DNA of 64,000 bases from Thinopyrum elongatum (lineage: Eukaryota > Streptophyta > Magnoliopsida > Poales > Poaceae), in assembly GCA_011799875.1 (NCBI GenBank), contig CM022302.1:201172086-201236085 (forward strand). The letters are read 5' to 3'. This document shows, piece after piece, positions 21,214-32,855 of the stretch (position 1 is its first letter; each line of letters opens with the position of its first letter). Position numbers and translations under genes: made by a program. A model generated the notes under the pieces. The model had not been told where the DNA came from and made no database searches. It was given only the letters and a program-made list of their open reading frames with translations.

Positions 21214-24200
21214 ATGCCTCCGAGACGCGACACCGGATTTGTCTTCCCACCGGAGATCACACAGTTGATCCAGCAGCAGAATGCCTTGATGCAGATACTA
21301 GTCCAGAACCAAGGCAACAACAACAACAACAACCCACGGCCACCACCCCCAGTTGACAAATTAGCCCGTTTTCTAAGGTTGAATCCGCCGGTGTTTTCCA
21401 ACATCACCGAGCCAATAGTTGCTGATGACTGGCTACGCAGGATTGGAAGGGAGTTGACCACCGCAGGATGCACAGATGCTGAGAAGGTGCGTTTTGCCGC
21501 ACATCAATTGGATGGACCCGCAGCCTCATGGTGGGAGAATTACACAGCCACTTTCCCTATAGCCAATGTCACCTGGGATCAGTTTCAGCAAGCATTCCAC
21601 ACTGCACATGTCTCAACTGGAGCTATGAGCATGAAGAGGTGTGAGTTTTGCAACTTGCGCCAGGGAAACCGTACTGTGGGGCAGTACGTGGATGAGTTCA
21701 GTAAGTTAGCGCGCTATGCCCCGGATGATGTGGCCACTGATGCCGCAAAGCAGGAGAAGTTTATGGAAGGGTTGAATGATGAGATGAGCATGCAGCTGAT
21801 GGTAGCAACATTCGCTAACTACCAGGAGTTGGTAGACCGGGCTCTTATGATTGAAGGGAAACAACAACAGATTGAGAGCCGCAAAAGGAAGTATGGACAA
21901 GGGAAGTACAATTCAGGAGCTCAGCAGAAGCCTCGTTTTACCTCGAACTCAGGAGGATATACACATAACCATGGAGACCATACTCACAATGGAGGAAGTT
22001 CGCATAACCACAGTGGCCCCAAGAATGGAAACGGGAATGGAGAAGGCAGCAATCAGAACCGCTCTAACCCAGCCACACCCGCCAAGAAGGATCAAAGTCA
22101 CATTACTTGTTTCAAGTGCGGGAAGACTGGACACTACGCCAATGAGTGTCCTGAACCGAAGAATGGTAATGGTAATGGAAGCTCTGGGAAGAAGCCCAAC
22201 CCTTTCAATAGGGGACAAGTGAACCACGTTAACGTGGAAGAGGTTGAAGAGCAGCCAGATGCAGTTATAGGTAAGTTTTTGGTTAAGTCATTTACTGCAA
22301 TCGTTCTTTTTGATACTGGTGCATCGCATTCATACGTTTCAAGGGGATTTGTGGACAAGTTTAAGTTACCCACCTTAGCCCTTAGGTCACCCATGCTAGT
22401 AAGCTCACCAGGAGCAGAGTATATGGTCAGCCGATGGTGTGATCGGTTACCCTTAACCATTGGTAGCCATGTATTTCCCTCAAACTTAATAATTTTGGAG
22501 TCACAAGGATTGGATATAATACTAGGCATGGATTGGTTGTCGAAGTATGGAGGAAACATTGACTGTACAAGTAGGTCAATTCTGCTCACCACCCCGGAGG
22601 GGAAAAGGATTAAGTATGTATCCAGGCATGCGCCAAAGAGGACACAAGTAAATTCCCTCTCAGGAGTTGTTCAGGAGGAAGTGCCAGTAGTGAAGGATTA
22701 CCCAGATGTATTTCCAGAGGAGTTACCAGGCATGCCGCCGGAGCGAGACATTGAGTTTTTGATAGAGCTGTTGCCAGGCACCGGACCAATATCGAAGAGA
22801 CCATACCGGATGCCCGCAAATGATCTGGAGGAGATTAAGAAGCAGATCAAGGAGTTATTGGAGAAAGGTTACATTCGACGAAGTTCATCACCATGGGGAG
22901 CACCAGTGCTTTTAGTTGAGAAGAAGGATGGATCATTGAGAATGGTTGTTGATTATCGTGCATTGAATGAAGTGACGATTAAGGACAAGTACCCACTGCC
23001 GATGATTAATGATTTGTTTGATCAGTTGCAAGGAGCTAAAGTATTCTCTAAGATCGATCTAAGATCAGGATACCACCAGTTGAAGATCCGAGAATAGGAT
23101 ATACCTAAGACAGCCTTCACCACCAGGTATGGGCTATATGAGTATACGGTTATGTCATTTGGATTAACTAATGCCCCCGCCTATTTTATGAGTATGATGA
23201 ATAAAGTGTTCATGGAGTTCTTGGATAAGTTTGTCGTAGTATTCATTGATGATATCTTGGTATACTCGAAGAATGAAGAGGAGCACAAGGAACATTTGCG
23301 TTTGGTTTTCGAGAAGCTCAGGGAACATCAATTGTATGCCAAGTTCAGCAAATGTGAGTTTTGGTTGAAGGAAGTTGGATTTCTTGGACATGTTATATCA
23401 GGAGAAGGTATAGCAGTAGACCCCACCAAGGTTCAGTCAGTCACTAAGTGGTTGGCACCCACCTCAGTTGGAGAGATCCGCAGCTTTCTTGGACTTGCAG
23501 GATATTATCGGAGATTTATTGAGAATTTTTCGAAGATTACGAAGCCTATGACGGAGTTACTGAAGAAGGACACCAAATTCAAATGGACAGATGAATGTGA
23601 GGCAAGTTTTCAGGAGCTGAAGAAACGTTTGGTTACAGCCCCAGTACTGATTCTGCCAGATATACGCAAGGATTTCCAAGTGTATTGCGACGCTTCTCGC
23701 TTAGGACTTGGAGGTGTACTTATGCAGGACGGAAAAGTTGTCTCATATGCCTCACGTCAGCTTCGACCGCATGAGTTGAATTATGCCACGCATGATTTGG
23801 AGTTAGCAGCTGTAGTTCATGCACTCAAGACCTAGAGACATTTTCTTATTGGGAATCCTTGTGATGTGTACACGGATCATAAGAGTTTGAAGTACATTTT
23901 CACACAGAAGGAGCTGAATCTCAGGCCGAGGAGATGGTTGGAGCTTATAAAGGATTATGACATGAAGTTGCATTATCACCCAGGAAAGGCCAATGTCGTA
24001 GCAGACGCTTTGAGCCGGAAGAGTTATGTCAATACCCTCATACGCGGAGGATTACCAAAGGAGTTAGCCGAAGATCTCAGGGAGTTTCGTTTGGAGATAG
24101 TCCCTAGAGGTTTTGTCGCAGCAATGGAGGTAACGTCAACATTATTGGGAAAAATTCGAGCAGCTCAGAAAGATGATAAGGAAATTGCTGAGATAAAGGA

Positions 24201-25617
24201 GAGGATGAGCAAAGGAAAAGCCAAAGGTTTTCGTGAGGATGAGCACGACACTTTGTGGTTTGAGGACCGTGTTTATGTACCCAATAATGCGGAGATCAGG
24301 AAGTTGATACTACAGGAAGCTCATGACTCGCCATACTCGATACACCCCAGAAATACCAAGATGTATTTGGATCTGAAGGAGCGTTTCTGGTGGACTGGTA
24401 TGAAGAAGGACATTGCCGAGTATGTAGCCATATGTGATGTATGTCAGAAAGTGAAGGCAGAACATCAGAAGCCAGCAGGATTACTGCAGCCTATGCCGAT
24501 ACCCGAATGGAAGTGGGATAAGCTTGGCATGGATTTCATCACCGGATTACCTAGGACCCAATCGGGATATGATTCTATCTGGGTAGTAGTGGATTGTTTG
24601 ACCAAAGTGGCTCACTTTATCCCAGTGAAAACCACCTATACGAGTGCAAAGTTGGCCAAGATATATATGACCAGGATCGTATGTCTGCATGGAGTTCCGA
24701 GGACCATCGTATCAGATAGAGGAACATAGTTTACTTCAAGGTTTTGGCACCAGCTGCACCAGACCTTGGTAACCAGGCTAGAGTTCAGTACAGCCTTTCA
24801 TCCGTAGACTGATGGACAGACCGAGAGAGTCAACCAGATTCTGGAGGACATGTTGAGAGCTTGTGCCCTAGATTACGGATCGAGTTGGGATGACAATTTG
24901 CCCTACGCGGAGTTCTCATACAACAACAGCTACCAAGCCAGTTTGAAGATGGCCCCTTTTGAAGCTTTGTATGGAAGGAGGTGCAGAACACCGTTGATGT
25001 GGGATGAAGTTGGAGACCGTCAGTTGTTTGGACCAGATTTGATTAAAGAATCTGAAGAGAAGGTTAAGTTGATTCGGGATAGACTGAAGGTAGCTCAGTC
25101 CAGACAGAAGAGTTATGCCGATACCAAGCGCAAGGAGGTAGTCTATGAAATCGGAGACAGAGCATATCTTCGTGTGTCACCTCTGCGAGGAGTTAAACGC
25201 TTTGGAGTCAAGGGAAAGTTAGCCCCGAGATTTGTAGGACCATACCGAGTTTTGGAACGTATGGGTGAAGTTGCCTACAAGTTGGAGTTACCCGACGGAC
25301 TATCAGAAGTTCATGATGTGTTTCACGTTTCCCAGTTGAAGAATTGCCATGCAGAGATGGCCGATATTCCTCTGAGAGATACAGTGCCGCTGGAATCAAT
25401 TCAGTTGGATAGTGATTTGACTTACGAGGAGAAACCCGTCAAGATTCTCGAGTTTGCCAGCAGAGTTACACGTAGCAAGGTTATCAAGTTTTGCAAAGTT
25501 CAGTGGAGCCACCATACCGAGGATGAAGCCACCTGGGAACGAGAGGAAGACCTACGGAAAGACCACCCACACCTATTTTCTAGCCAACCTGAATCTCGAG
25601 GACGAGATTCGTCTTAA
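21214..25617 (+). pseudogene. Chromovirus gag-pol polyprotein, Tekay/Del-type, broken by four TAG stops
   Basis: One frame of 1,468 codons from ATG 21214 to TAA 25615, with in-frame TAG at 23095, 23833, 24727 and 24805 and no frameshift. Domains: retrotransposon gag with AASWWENY at about 105-115; CCHC zinc knuckle [14 protein letters not shown] at about residue 299; protease [12 protein letters not shown] (Asp about 367); RT with [16 protein letters not shown] and FIDD at 23242-23253 (about 677); RNase H ([18 protein letters not shown]); integrase zinc finger ([12 protein letters not shown]) and core ([12 protein letters not shown]); C-terminal chromodomain ending WEREEDLRKDHPHLF. The chromodomain would guide integration to marked chromatin. 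First stop lies inside RT, so only gag-protease could be made. The four stops all being TAG is noted separately. Confidence 0.92.
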
Positions 25618-25623
25618 GGGGGG
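25616..25623 (+). promoter_or_regulatory. Polypurine tract, Tekay-type element
   Basis: AAGGGGGG, overlapping the polyprotein stop codon and six bases before the 3' LTR. Confidence 0.7.
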
Positions 25624-25629
25624 TAGGTT

Positions 25630-28328
25630 TGTAACATCCCAAATTTTCAATTTGGAATGTTATACATAGGTCATCATATGCATATCATATTTTATTTGCA
25701 TTTCGTTTGTGATCCTAGAAATCTTAAGCAACTCAAGGACCCACGGAGAGAGTTGGGGATTTCGTTTATTTTCATATTTGAATTTTCTCAAATATTGAAA
25801 AGAGGATCATTTTGGTTTTATTTATTTTTCTCTCTGAAATATTTCATATTAAAAAATAAATGAGAGGAGATAATATGACTTCTCCAAAATAAAAGAAATA
25901 TTGGAGGAAAAATGTTAAAATCAATAAATAATTTTATTTGGATTTTATCGCTATTTTATTTGAATTAGAAAAATATGCGTTTTTCAAAATTACATTAGAG
26001 TCCCAAATAAATGTTCACCTTGTCCGGTAGATTTTTAGAGGACGGGGAAAATTTATTTCAGGATTTTTGGAGTCCGTTTAGTATTTCTTTTCTTTGTTTT
26101 TCTGCGCGGAATTATTTAAAAAAAAACTCCACGGACCGAACTGGGCCGAAGCCCAGCCGGCCCGGCACCGCCGCCGCCTCCGCTCGCGCGCGCCACGTGC
26201 CCGAGCCGGACTCCGCCGGAGTCCGGGATGCCCCTGCCGCCGCGGCTTGCCCCCTCCCCAAGCCAGCCGCCCCCGGCCCCTCCTTAAATACCGCCCTGCC
26301 CGCCCCCCCTCGTCCCCACACCCCCCGCCGCCGCCCGCGCCAGCCGCCGCCGCCTGCCGTCCGAGCCGCCGCGTCGCACCCCGCCGCCGCCCCTCAGCGC
26401 CTCGCCTCGCCGGAGACGCCGCCTCGCCACCGGAGCCGCCGCCGTCGGATCTCGTCGCCCCATTTTTTTCGGTTTAGGTAAAAAACCGATCGGTTTTTTT
26501 AGAAACCCTAGATCCCATTTTTTTTCTTCTGGTTTAGTTATCCAGCGGACGTTCATCCGTACGTTCGTTTTAACGAATGCTGTTCACCCGTTAGTCACAG
26601 ACAGCGAACGTTCGTTCGTTAGCCTGTTCGTCAGTTTTTCTTTTCCCAGGGTTTTTCGCGATTATTTTCGATCGCGATTTCTGATCTGATTTTTCGTTTT
26701 AGTTTTTCTTTTCGCTCGTTTATCGGAATCAGACGATTCAAGCGCCTAGAGTTTTGTCTCGAAGCCCTCTTTCTGTTTAATCAACTTAAACAAGTTTTTG
26801 CTACTGTAAAATTTGACTTTAGTCAAGATTAGTAATCGAAGCTTGTTTCTTTCGCAGTTTGAGTTTCGTTGCTTCGTTTGATTTGATTCTTTTTGCAAAC
26901 CGGAGTTCTTAAGTTGAACTTTCTGGTTAGATCTCTTATTTGAGTTTTACCCGTGCTTCTAGTTGAGTGCTTATTGTATGCTTGTTTGTTTGTGATAGAG
27001 TACCCGGAGTGCGAAGCGTGCTACTACGAGTCTCTGGGATTTGCAGATCGTCAGCAAGGCAAGTAACACATTGATCATACTTCTTTCATACCCAGTTTTT
27101 ATGCATTAATTTCAATCCTCAAACACTGCATGATTAGGATGTGATTAACTTGTGGGTATTGGGAAGTAGATGATGAGGTAGAACCTATTGCCCTTTATTA
27201 TCAAACCCTTGGGAGTTACTTCTACGTTATGCTCATATTGCCATGCTATGCTCATAGACGTGGATTGGGTTTTGAGTGTATCCATGACAGATGTGAGATT
27301 GTTAATTAATGGTTAACTTAAGGTGGCTACTTAAACACACATCTGGGTGGATTGGTTACGGGCACCTGGGGATATACCAGTGTTGTCCATTTGGTTCGCC
27401 ACCCAGGCTCAAAGGGATCATAAGATTATTCATGCTAGAAACTTCCGTGTGCAGCCACAAGCTATTATGGGCTCTAGCATAGTTGAGTATGTTGCATGAC
27501 CTCTTCTAGTGGTAGGCTAGTAGATGTAGGGGATGTAGGTTGGTACTGTCTACCCAGGGTTAGAGTTAACGCTTCTGAAAGACTGTGTCTCGGTCATCCG
27601 TTTCTCAAACACCATGTAGTGCGAGAAATCCAACGGAGGAGATCGAGTCTTGTGGGGAAAAGTGCACAAACCTCTGCAGAGTGTACAAACTAATCATGGT
27701 TAGCCGTGTCCCCGGTTATGGACATCTTGAGTATCTGGTATTTGAATTATTGATTTGATCTCATCACTCTAATTTAATTTGTTGGGTTTAATGATTAATT
27801 TTAATTGGGATTGAGAGGGGGATTTACCTTCTCAATGTTTTCAACAAACTCAGTAGTAAATAAAAATTTATTCCTCTGTTGTAGGGAAAAATTTGCTTTT
27901 CGCAAAACAATATAACCCTAGAGCCTTCCACCAGCCATATATGCATGTAGTGATAGCATTTATCTGTTCATTGCTCTATTGTGTTATATTGCCAGCATAT
28001 TCCATGTGCTGACCCGTTTCGGGCTGCAACATATCATGTTGCAGACTTTTCAGACAAAGAGTAAGGTGCGCTAGGTCGTTGTCATGCACTCAGCTATGCC
28101 GTTGGAGTTGATGGACTCACTTTATCTTCCAAGCCTTCCGCTGTTATCCTATTTAGATGGCCTTACGCCATATTTATTGTAATAAGTTCTCTTTTGAGAC
28201 ATTCGATGTAATAAGTGTGTGATTGCACTCTGTTATAAATCCTTCGAGTACTGTGTGTGTCAGCATTACCGATCCAGGGATGACACTTATGCACAGAGAC
28301 TTCGATCCATTCGGGTCGGGTCGCTACA
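25630..28328 (+). repeat. 3' LTR, Tekay-type Gypsy
   Basis: 2,699 bp, nearly identical to 17453-20161. Most differences are indels in the GC-rich block (about 26150-26470). Confidence 0.92.
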
Positions 28329-28333
28329 CCTTT
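28329..28333. repeat. Target-site duplication CCTTT (right), Tekay-type element
   Basis: Matches 17448-17452. Confidence 0.9.
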
Positions 28334-28836
28334 TGGTTGTTGTTGATAAATTTATAAAGTGGGTTGAAGCAGAGCCAATAAGCAATTGTGATGTAGCCAC
28401 GGCAGTCAAGTTCCTGAAAAAGTTGATCTTTTGCTTTGGTTATCCACGTAGCATCATCACTGATAATGGCACTAATTTGTCTAAAGGAGCTATGAAGCAA
28501 TTCTGTCAAAGGGAGCATATCTGGCTTGATGTAGCATCAGTAGCACATCCTCAGTCCAATGGCCAAGCAGAACGTGCTAACCAGGAGATTTTACTAGGTA
28601 TCAAGCCAAGGCTAATGGTTTCTCTTGATCGTACTCCGGGTTGTTGGGTTGAGGAGCTCCCCTCCGCCCTTTGGAGTATACAGACCACCCCCAACAGATC
28701 AACATGCTATATGCCTTTCTTCATGGTCTACAGTGCAGAAGTTGTGTTACCCAGTGACATCCATCATGATTCCCCAAGAGTCGCAGCTTATGTTGAAGTA
28801 TATAATGAACAAGCTAGTCAAGAATCTTTGGATGCC
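28334..28836 (+). pseudogene. Tat/Retand-type Gypsy pol, fragment 4 (integrase core)
   Basis: Continues the integrase core interrupted at 17452: VVVDKFIKWVEAEPI, then ITDNGTNLSKGA (second catalytic Asp) and HPQSNGQAERANQEIL (catalytic Glu), then WVEELPSALWSIQTTP. The core is open without a stop over its 165 codons, the best-kept piece of the old element. It is interrupted after SLDA by the Athila-type element at 28837. Confidence 0.85.
28832..28836. repeat. Target-site duplication ATGCC (left), Athila-type element 28837-50668
   Basis: ATGCC precedes the LTR and follows it at 50669-50673. Confidence 0.85.
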
Positions 28837-30096
28837 TAATACGTCTCCGTCGTATCTATAATTTTTGATCGGTCCATGCCAATATTATACAACTTTCACA
28901 TACTTTTGGCAACAATTTCTATGATATATTTGACTAACATACTGATCCAGTGCCCAGTGTCAGTTTCTGTTTGTTCCATGTTTTATGTTTCGCAGAATAT
29001 CCATATCAAACAAAGTCCAAATGCGATAAAACTTTACGGAGATTTTTTTTTGGAATATATGTGAATTTTTGGAAGAAGAATCAACGCAAGACGATGCTCG
29101 AGGGGCCCACCACCCACCAGGGCGCGCCAGGGGGTGCCCGGCGTGCCCTGATGGGTTGTGGGCATGTCGTAAGGCGATTCATGCCCTTCTTTCGCCGCAA
29201 GAAAGATAATTTATGTATAAAAATTGCCTCAAAATCTCAGCCCAATCGGAATTATGGATCTCCGGGAATTTAAGAAACGGTGAAGGGCCAGAAAACAGGA
29301 ACGCGAAACAGAAGAGAACAGAAAGATAGATCCAATCTACGAGGGGCTCCTGCCCCTCCACCGCCATGGCAACCATGGACGAGAGGGGGAACTCTCCTTC
29401 CATCTAGGGGGGAGGCTAAGGAAGAAGAAGAAGAAGGAGGGGGGCTCTCTCTCCCCCTCTCTCCCGGTGGTGCCAGAACACCGCCGGGGCAATCATCGTG
29501 TGACGGCGATCTACTCCAACAACTCCGTCATCTTCACCAACAACTCCATCACCTTCCCCCATCTATATTCAGTGGTCCACTCTCCAGCAACCCATTGTAC
29601 CCTCTACTTGAACATGTTGCTTTATGCTTCATATTATTATCCAATGATGTGTTGCCATCCTATGATGCTCGAGTAGATTTTTGTTGTTCGGTAATTGCTG
29701 TATTGCTATGGTTGGTTTAATTTGCTTGTGGTTATGTTGCTGTCCTTTGGTGCCCATCATATGAGTGCGCATGTGAATCACACCATAGGGTTAGTTGTAT
29801 GTTTATAGGACTATGCATTGGAGGGCAAGAGTGACGGAAGCTTCTTCCTAAACATAGAAATTGATGCATACGAGATTGAAGGGGGACCAATATATATCTT
29901 AATGCTATGGTTGGGTTTTACCTTAATGAACGTTAGCAGTTGCGGATGCTTGCTAATAGTTCCAATCATAAGTGCATAGAATTCCAAGTAAGGGATGACA
30001 TGCTAGCAGTGGCCTCTCCCACATAAAAACTTGCTATCGGTCAAGTAACGTAGTCAATTGCTTAGGGACAATTCTGCAAATCCTACCACTACTAAT
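28837..30096 (+). repeat. 5' LTR of the Athila-type element, left part
   Basis: First 1,260 bp of the LTR, matching 49137-50396. It starts TA instead of TG (one substitution). It ends with CTAAT (30092-30096), the target duplication of the element inserted at 30097. Short frames at 29280-29720 are also found in the 3' LTR leader and are not genes. Confidence 0.85.
30092..30096. repeat. Target-site duplication CTAAT (left), element 30097-44412
   Basis: CTAAT recurs at 44413-44417. The uninterrupted 3' LTR of the host has a single CTAAT at this place (about 50391), which confirms the insertion. Confidence 0.92.
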
Positions 30097-31027
30097 TGTC
30101 ATGGGAAAACATGGCCACCTACGGGGCCATCGGCCCCTTGTGGTTCGGCAGGGGGGAAGGACGCATTGCACAAAGAGCGGAGGGTGCAGGGCAGTGTGGC
30201 AGCGATCACACGGGCAATTTTTACCCAGGTTCGGGCCGCCGCGAGGCATAAAACCCTACTCCTGCTTTGGTGGATTGATGAGAGGACCGTGGTGGAGACG
30301 TAGCGCTCTAGCCTGGCAAGGTTTTCTCGGGGCGAGAGCAGCTACGCACGTATGAGTGTACAGGGGTCCGAATCCTTTCTAAGGTTGCCATGGCCCTCCT
30401 TTTATAGATCAAGGGGTTACCACAATGGCAAATCAGTCATTGTGTACTGATTAGATAGCAAAAATGCCATCATACCTAACTCTGCAGACTGGACAGAGCG
30501 CATTAAATGCGCCGCTTAGTGTCACATCGTAGCCTAGCCCGGCAAGCCTTGCCGTGCTATTTTGCCACCTTCTCGCCTGCCTGCGTGACACGTCGTTGGA
30601 CGAGTGTCATTTGGAGGTGATTTCCTCTGGGGATGGCTACCACGTGCCAAGTAACAGCCACCTAGCATCTTGGGGGCTCGACACCGCACCGATCGATGAC
30701 TTGAGTTGCTGTGAGGTGGAGCGGTGGAGCCTTGGCGGGGTAATCAGCCCTCAGCGTCCCCGGCTAGCCTGCCGGGGCAATCTTGAGGCTTGTCTTCGGG
30801 GCAACCTCGTCCCCGCCAGGCTCGCCTGCCCGGCAAGGGAGGTTTTCCCATTGCGGTATTTGACTCCTTTGGTTGATCTTGGTCTTCTTGATCCGCCCTT
30901 TGATTCCTCAAAGAGCTGATCCCTTCTGCTTGGCCTTGTCCTGGATGCTGAGAGTTGCCAGATAGGAGGGGTGCTGTCCGTGCACAAGTCAGGGGAAAAC
31001 ATACACCCCTGTTTGTGTACCCCGATA
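30097..31027 (+). repeat. Left LTR of the rearranged element (931 bp)
   Basis: Starts TGTCATGGGAAAAC and ends GTACCCCGATA (the other copies end GACA). The antisense and sense frames within it (30034-31160) are not genes. Confidence 0.8.
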
Positions 31028-32850
31028 GAAGCCCCCGGGCCTGAGCCATACATGTCGCTGGGCACGTTGGGTTAGGCCCCAAACAGTGCACGGACACATG
31101 GCGAGAGAACGCTGCGCGCGCAGCGGTTTTGTCATAATGACCAGTCAATTTAACGTCCACTTCGCATAATTACCGCGTGTAGTGGGGTCGTGGGACTGCA
31201 GTAGTTAATGTGAAATAGTAACTTTCTGAAGAGTCATGCCTCTCCCCCACGTCATTTCCCATAACAGAGAAAAATGCGAAGGGGTACTGCTCATTCATCA
31301 TCTGCCTCGCCCCTCCACCATCTTCTTCTGCAAGCCAAGCGATTGCCTTCCTCCCTCGGCCATACCTGCCACCGATCCTCACACAACTTCCTTCCCCAAT
31401 CTTCACCGCAACCTGAAGAGATGGGGAAGAATACACCGCTCCCAAGGGGAAGCAGACGACCAACGTGAAGGAGGCGGCCGCCGAGGGGAGCAACAAGAGA
31501 GCTGCAGAGCTGGACAAGAAGCAAATAGGAGGTGTGGTCTTCCTCCCGTCGAATCTGGACGGTGATGTGCTGAAAGCAAGGTACATATATCTCTGGGAGA
31601 GGGAGGTTCCAAAGGGGTATGGCGCACCCAAGGTCCTGGCAGAGGGGAAAAAGGATCCGCCAGATTCATATAGATTCTTTTGCGCATACTTCATCTGTGG
31701 CCTCTATCCTCCCTTTTTGGAATTCTTTGAGGCAATGATGGGGATGACTGCCACGTGCCAAGTAACGGCCACCTAGCATCTTGGGGGCTCGACACCGCAC
31801 CGATCGGTGACTTGCGTTGTTGTGAGGTGGAGCGGTAGAGCCATGGCGGGGTAATCAGCCCTCAGCGTCCCCGGCAAGCCTGCCGGGGCAATCTTGAGGC
31901 TTGTCTTCGGGGCAACCTTGTCCCCGCCAGGCTCGCCTGCCCAGCAAGGGAGGTTTTCCCATTGCGGTATTTGATTCCTTGGGTTGATCTTGGTCTTCTT
32001 GATCCGCCCTTTGATTCCTCAAAGAGCCGATCCCTTCTGCTTGGCCTTGTCCTGGATGCTGAGAGTTGCCAGACCGAAGGGGTGCTGTCCGTGCACAAGT
32101 CAGGGGAAAACATACACCCCTGTTTGTGTACCCCGACAGAAGCCCCCGGGCCTGAGCCATACGTGTCGCTGGGCACGTTGGGTTAGGCCCCAAACAGTGC
32201 ACAGACACATGGCGAGAGAACATTGCGCGTGCAACGGTTTGTCATGATGACCAGTCAATTTAACGTCCACTTCGCATAATTACCGCGGGTAGTGGGGTCG
32301 TGGGGCTGCAGTAGTTAATGTGAAACGGTAACTTTCTGAAGAGTCACGCCTCTCCCCCATGTCATTTCCCATAACAGAGAAAAAATGCGAAGGGGTACTG
32401 CTCATTCATCGTCTGCCTCGCCCCTCCACCATCTTCTTCTGCAAGCCAAGCGATTGCCTTCCTCCCTCGCCCATACCTGCTGCCGATCCTCACCCAACAT
32501 CCTTCCCCAATCTTCGTCACAACTTGAAGAGATGGGGAAGAAAACACCGCTCCCAAGGGGAAGCGGACGACCAACGTGAAGGAGGCGGCCGCCGAGCGGA
32601 GCAACAAGAGAGTGGTAGAGCTGGACAAGTAGCAAATAGGAGGTGTGGTCTTCCTCCCATCGAATCTGGATGGTGATGTGCTGAAAGCAAGGTACGGATA
32701 TCTCTGGGGGAGGGAGGTTCCAAAGGGGCATGGCGCACCCAAGGTCCTGGCAGAGGGGAAAAAGGATCCGCTAGATTCATATAGATTCTTTTGCGCATAC
32801 TTCATTTGTGGCCTCTGTCCTCCCTTTTCGGAATTCTTTGAGGCAATGAT
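30629..32850 (+). repeat. Two complete 1,111-bp tandem units (partial LTR plus internal)
   Basis: Each unit starts GGGGATG(G/A)CT(G/A)CCACGTG, at 30629, 31740 and 32851 (the third interrupted by Copia and resuming at 41604). The spacing is exactly 1,111 bp twice. Each holds the last ~400 bp of the LTR and ~710 bp of internal sequence with a gag-like frame. The joint between internal sequence (…GGCAATGAT) and LTR is identical in the copies, so the joint was made once and then multiplied. Confidence 0.85.
31421..31742 (+). pseudogene. Gag-like frame, copy 1 (frameshifted)
   Basis: ATG 31421 (MGKNTPLPRG) hits a stop at 31466 after a 1-base shift relative to copy 3. The shifted frame from about 31465 reads on through VVFLPSNLDGDVLKARY, REVPKGYGAPKVLAEGKK and DSYRFFCAYFICGLYPP. 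The last part resembles the N-terminal domain of plant 'putative gypsy-type transposon' proteins (Pfam Transposase_28), from memory. It is cut by the joint to partial LTR at about 31740. Confidence 0.6.
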
Positions 32851-32855
32851 GGGGA
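32532..32855 (+). pseudogene. Gag-like frame, copy 2 (frameshifted, with stop)
   Basis: Same frame as copy 1 with the same 1-base shift after the start and an extra TAG at about 32630. The shared shift makes copies 1 and 2 closer to each other than to copy 3. The Copia element at 32856 lies just after its end. Confidence 0.6.
32851..32855. repeat. Target-site duplication GGGGA (left), Angela-type Copia
   Basis: GGGGA recurs at 41604-41608. The unit start GGGGATGGCTGCC is thereby rebuilt when the Copia element is removed. Confidence 0.9.

Larger units (their letters stand above)
17453..28328 (+). mobile_element. Gypsy chromovirus, Tekay/Del-type, full-length (10,876 bp)
   Basis: LTRs of 2,709 and 2,699 bp start TGTAACATCCC and end GGTCGCTACA, with the duplication CCTTT outside. 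Internal order: tRNA-Met primer site, an extra pre-gag frame, gag, protease, RT, RNase H, integrase, chromodomain, polypurine tract. RT before integrase defines Gypsy, and the C-terminal chromodomain places it in the chromoviruses. The LTR pair shows only two mismatches in the first ~230 bp by eye, so it is the youngest-looking insertion here. Five in-frame stops disable its proteins. It sits in the integrase gene of the older Gypsy element. Confidence 0.92.

Noticed and set aside
30100..31160. Sense and antisense frames in the left LTR as a bidirectional gene pair
   Set aside because: They recur in every LTR copy with frame-changing indels.
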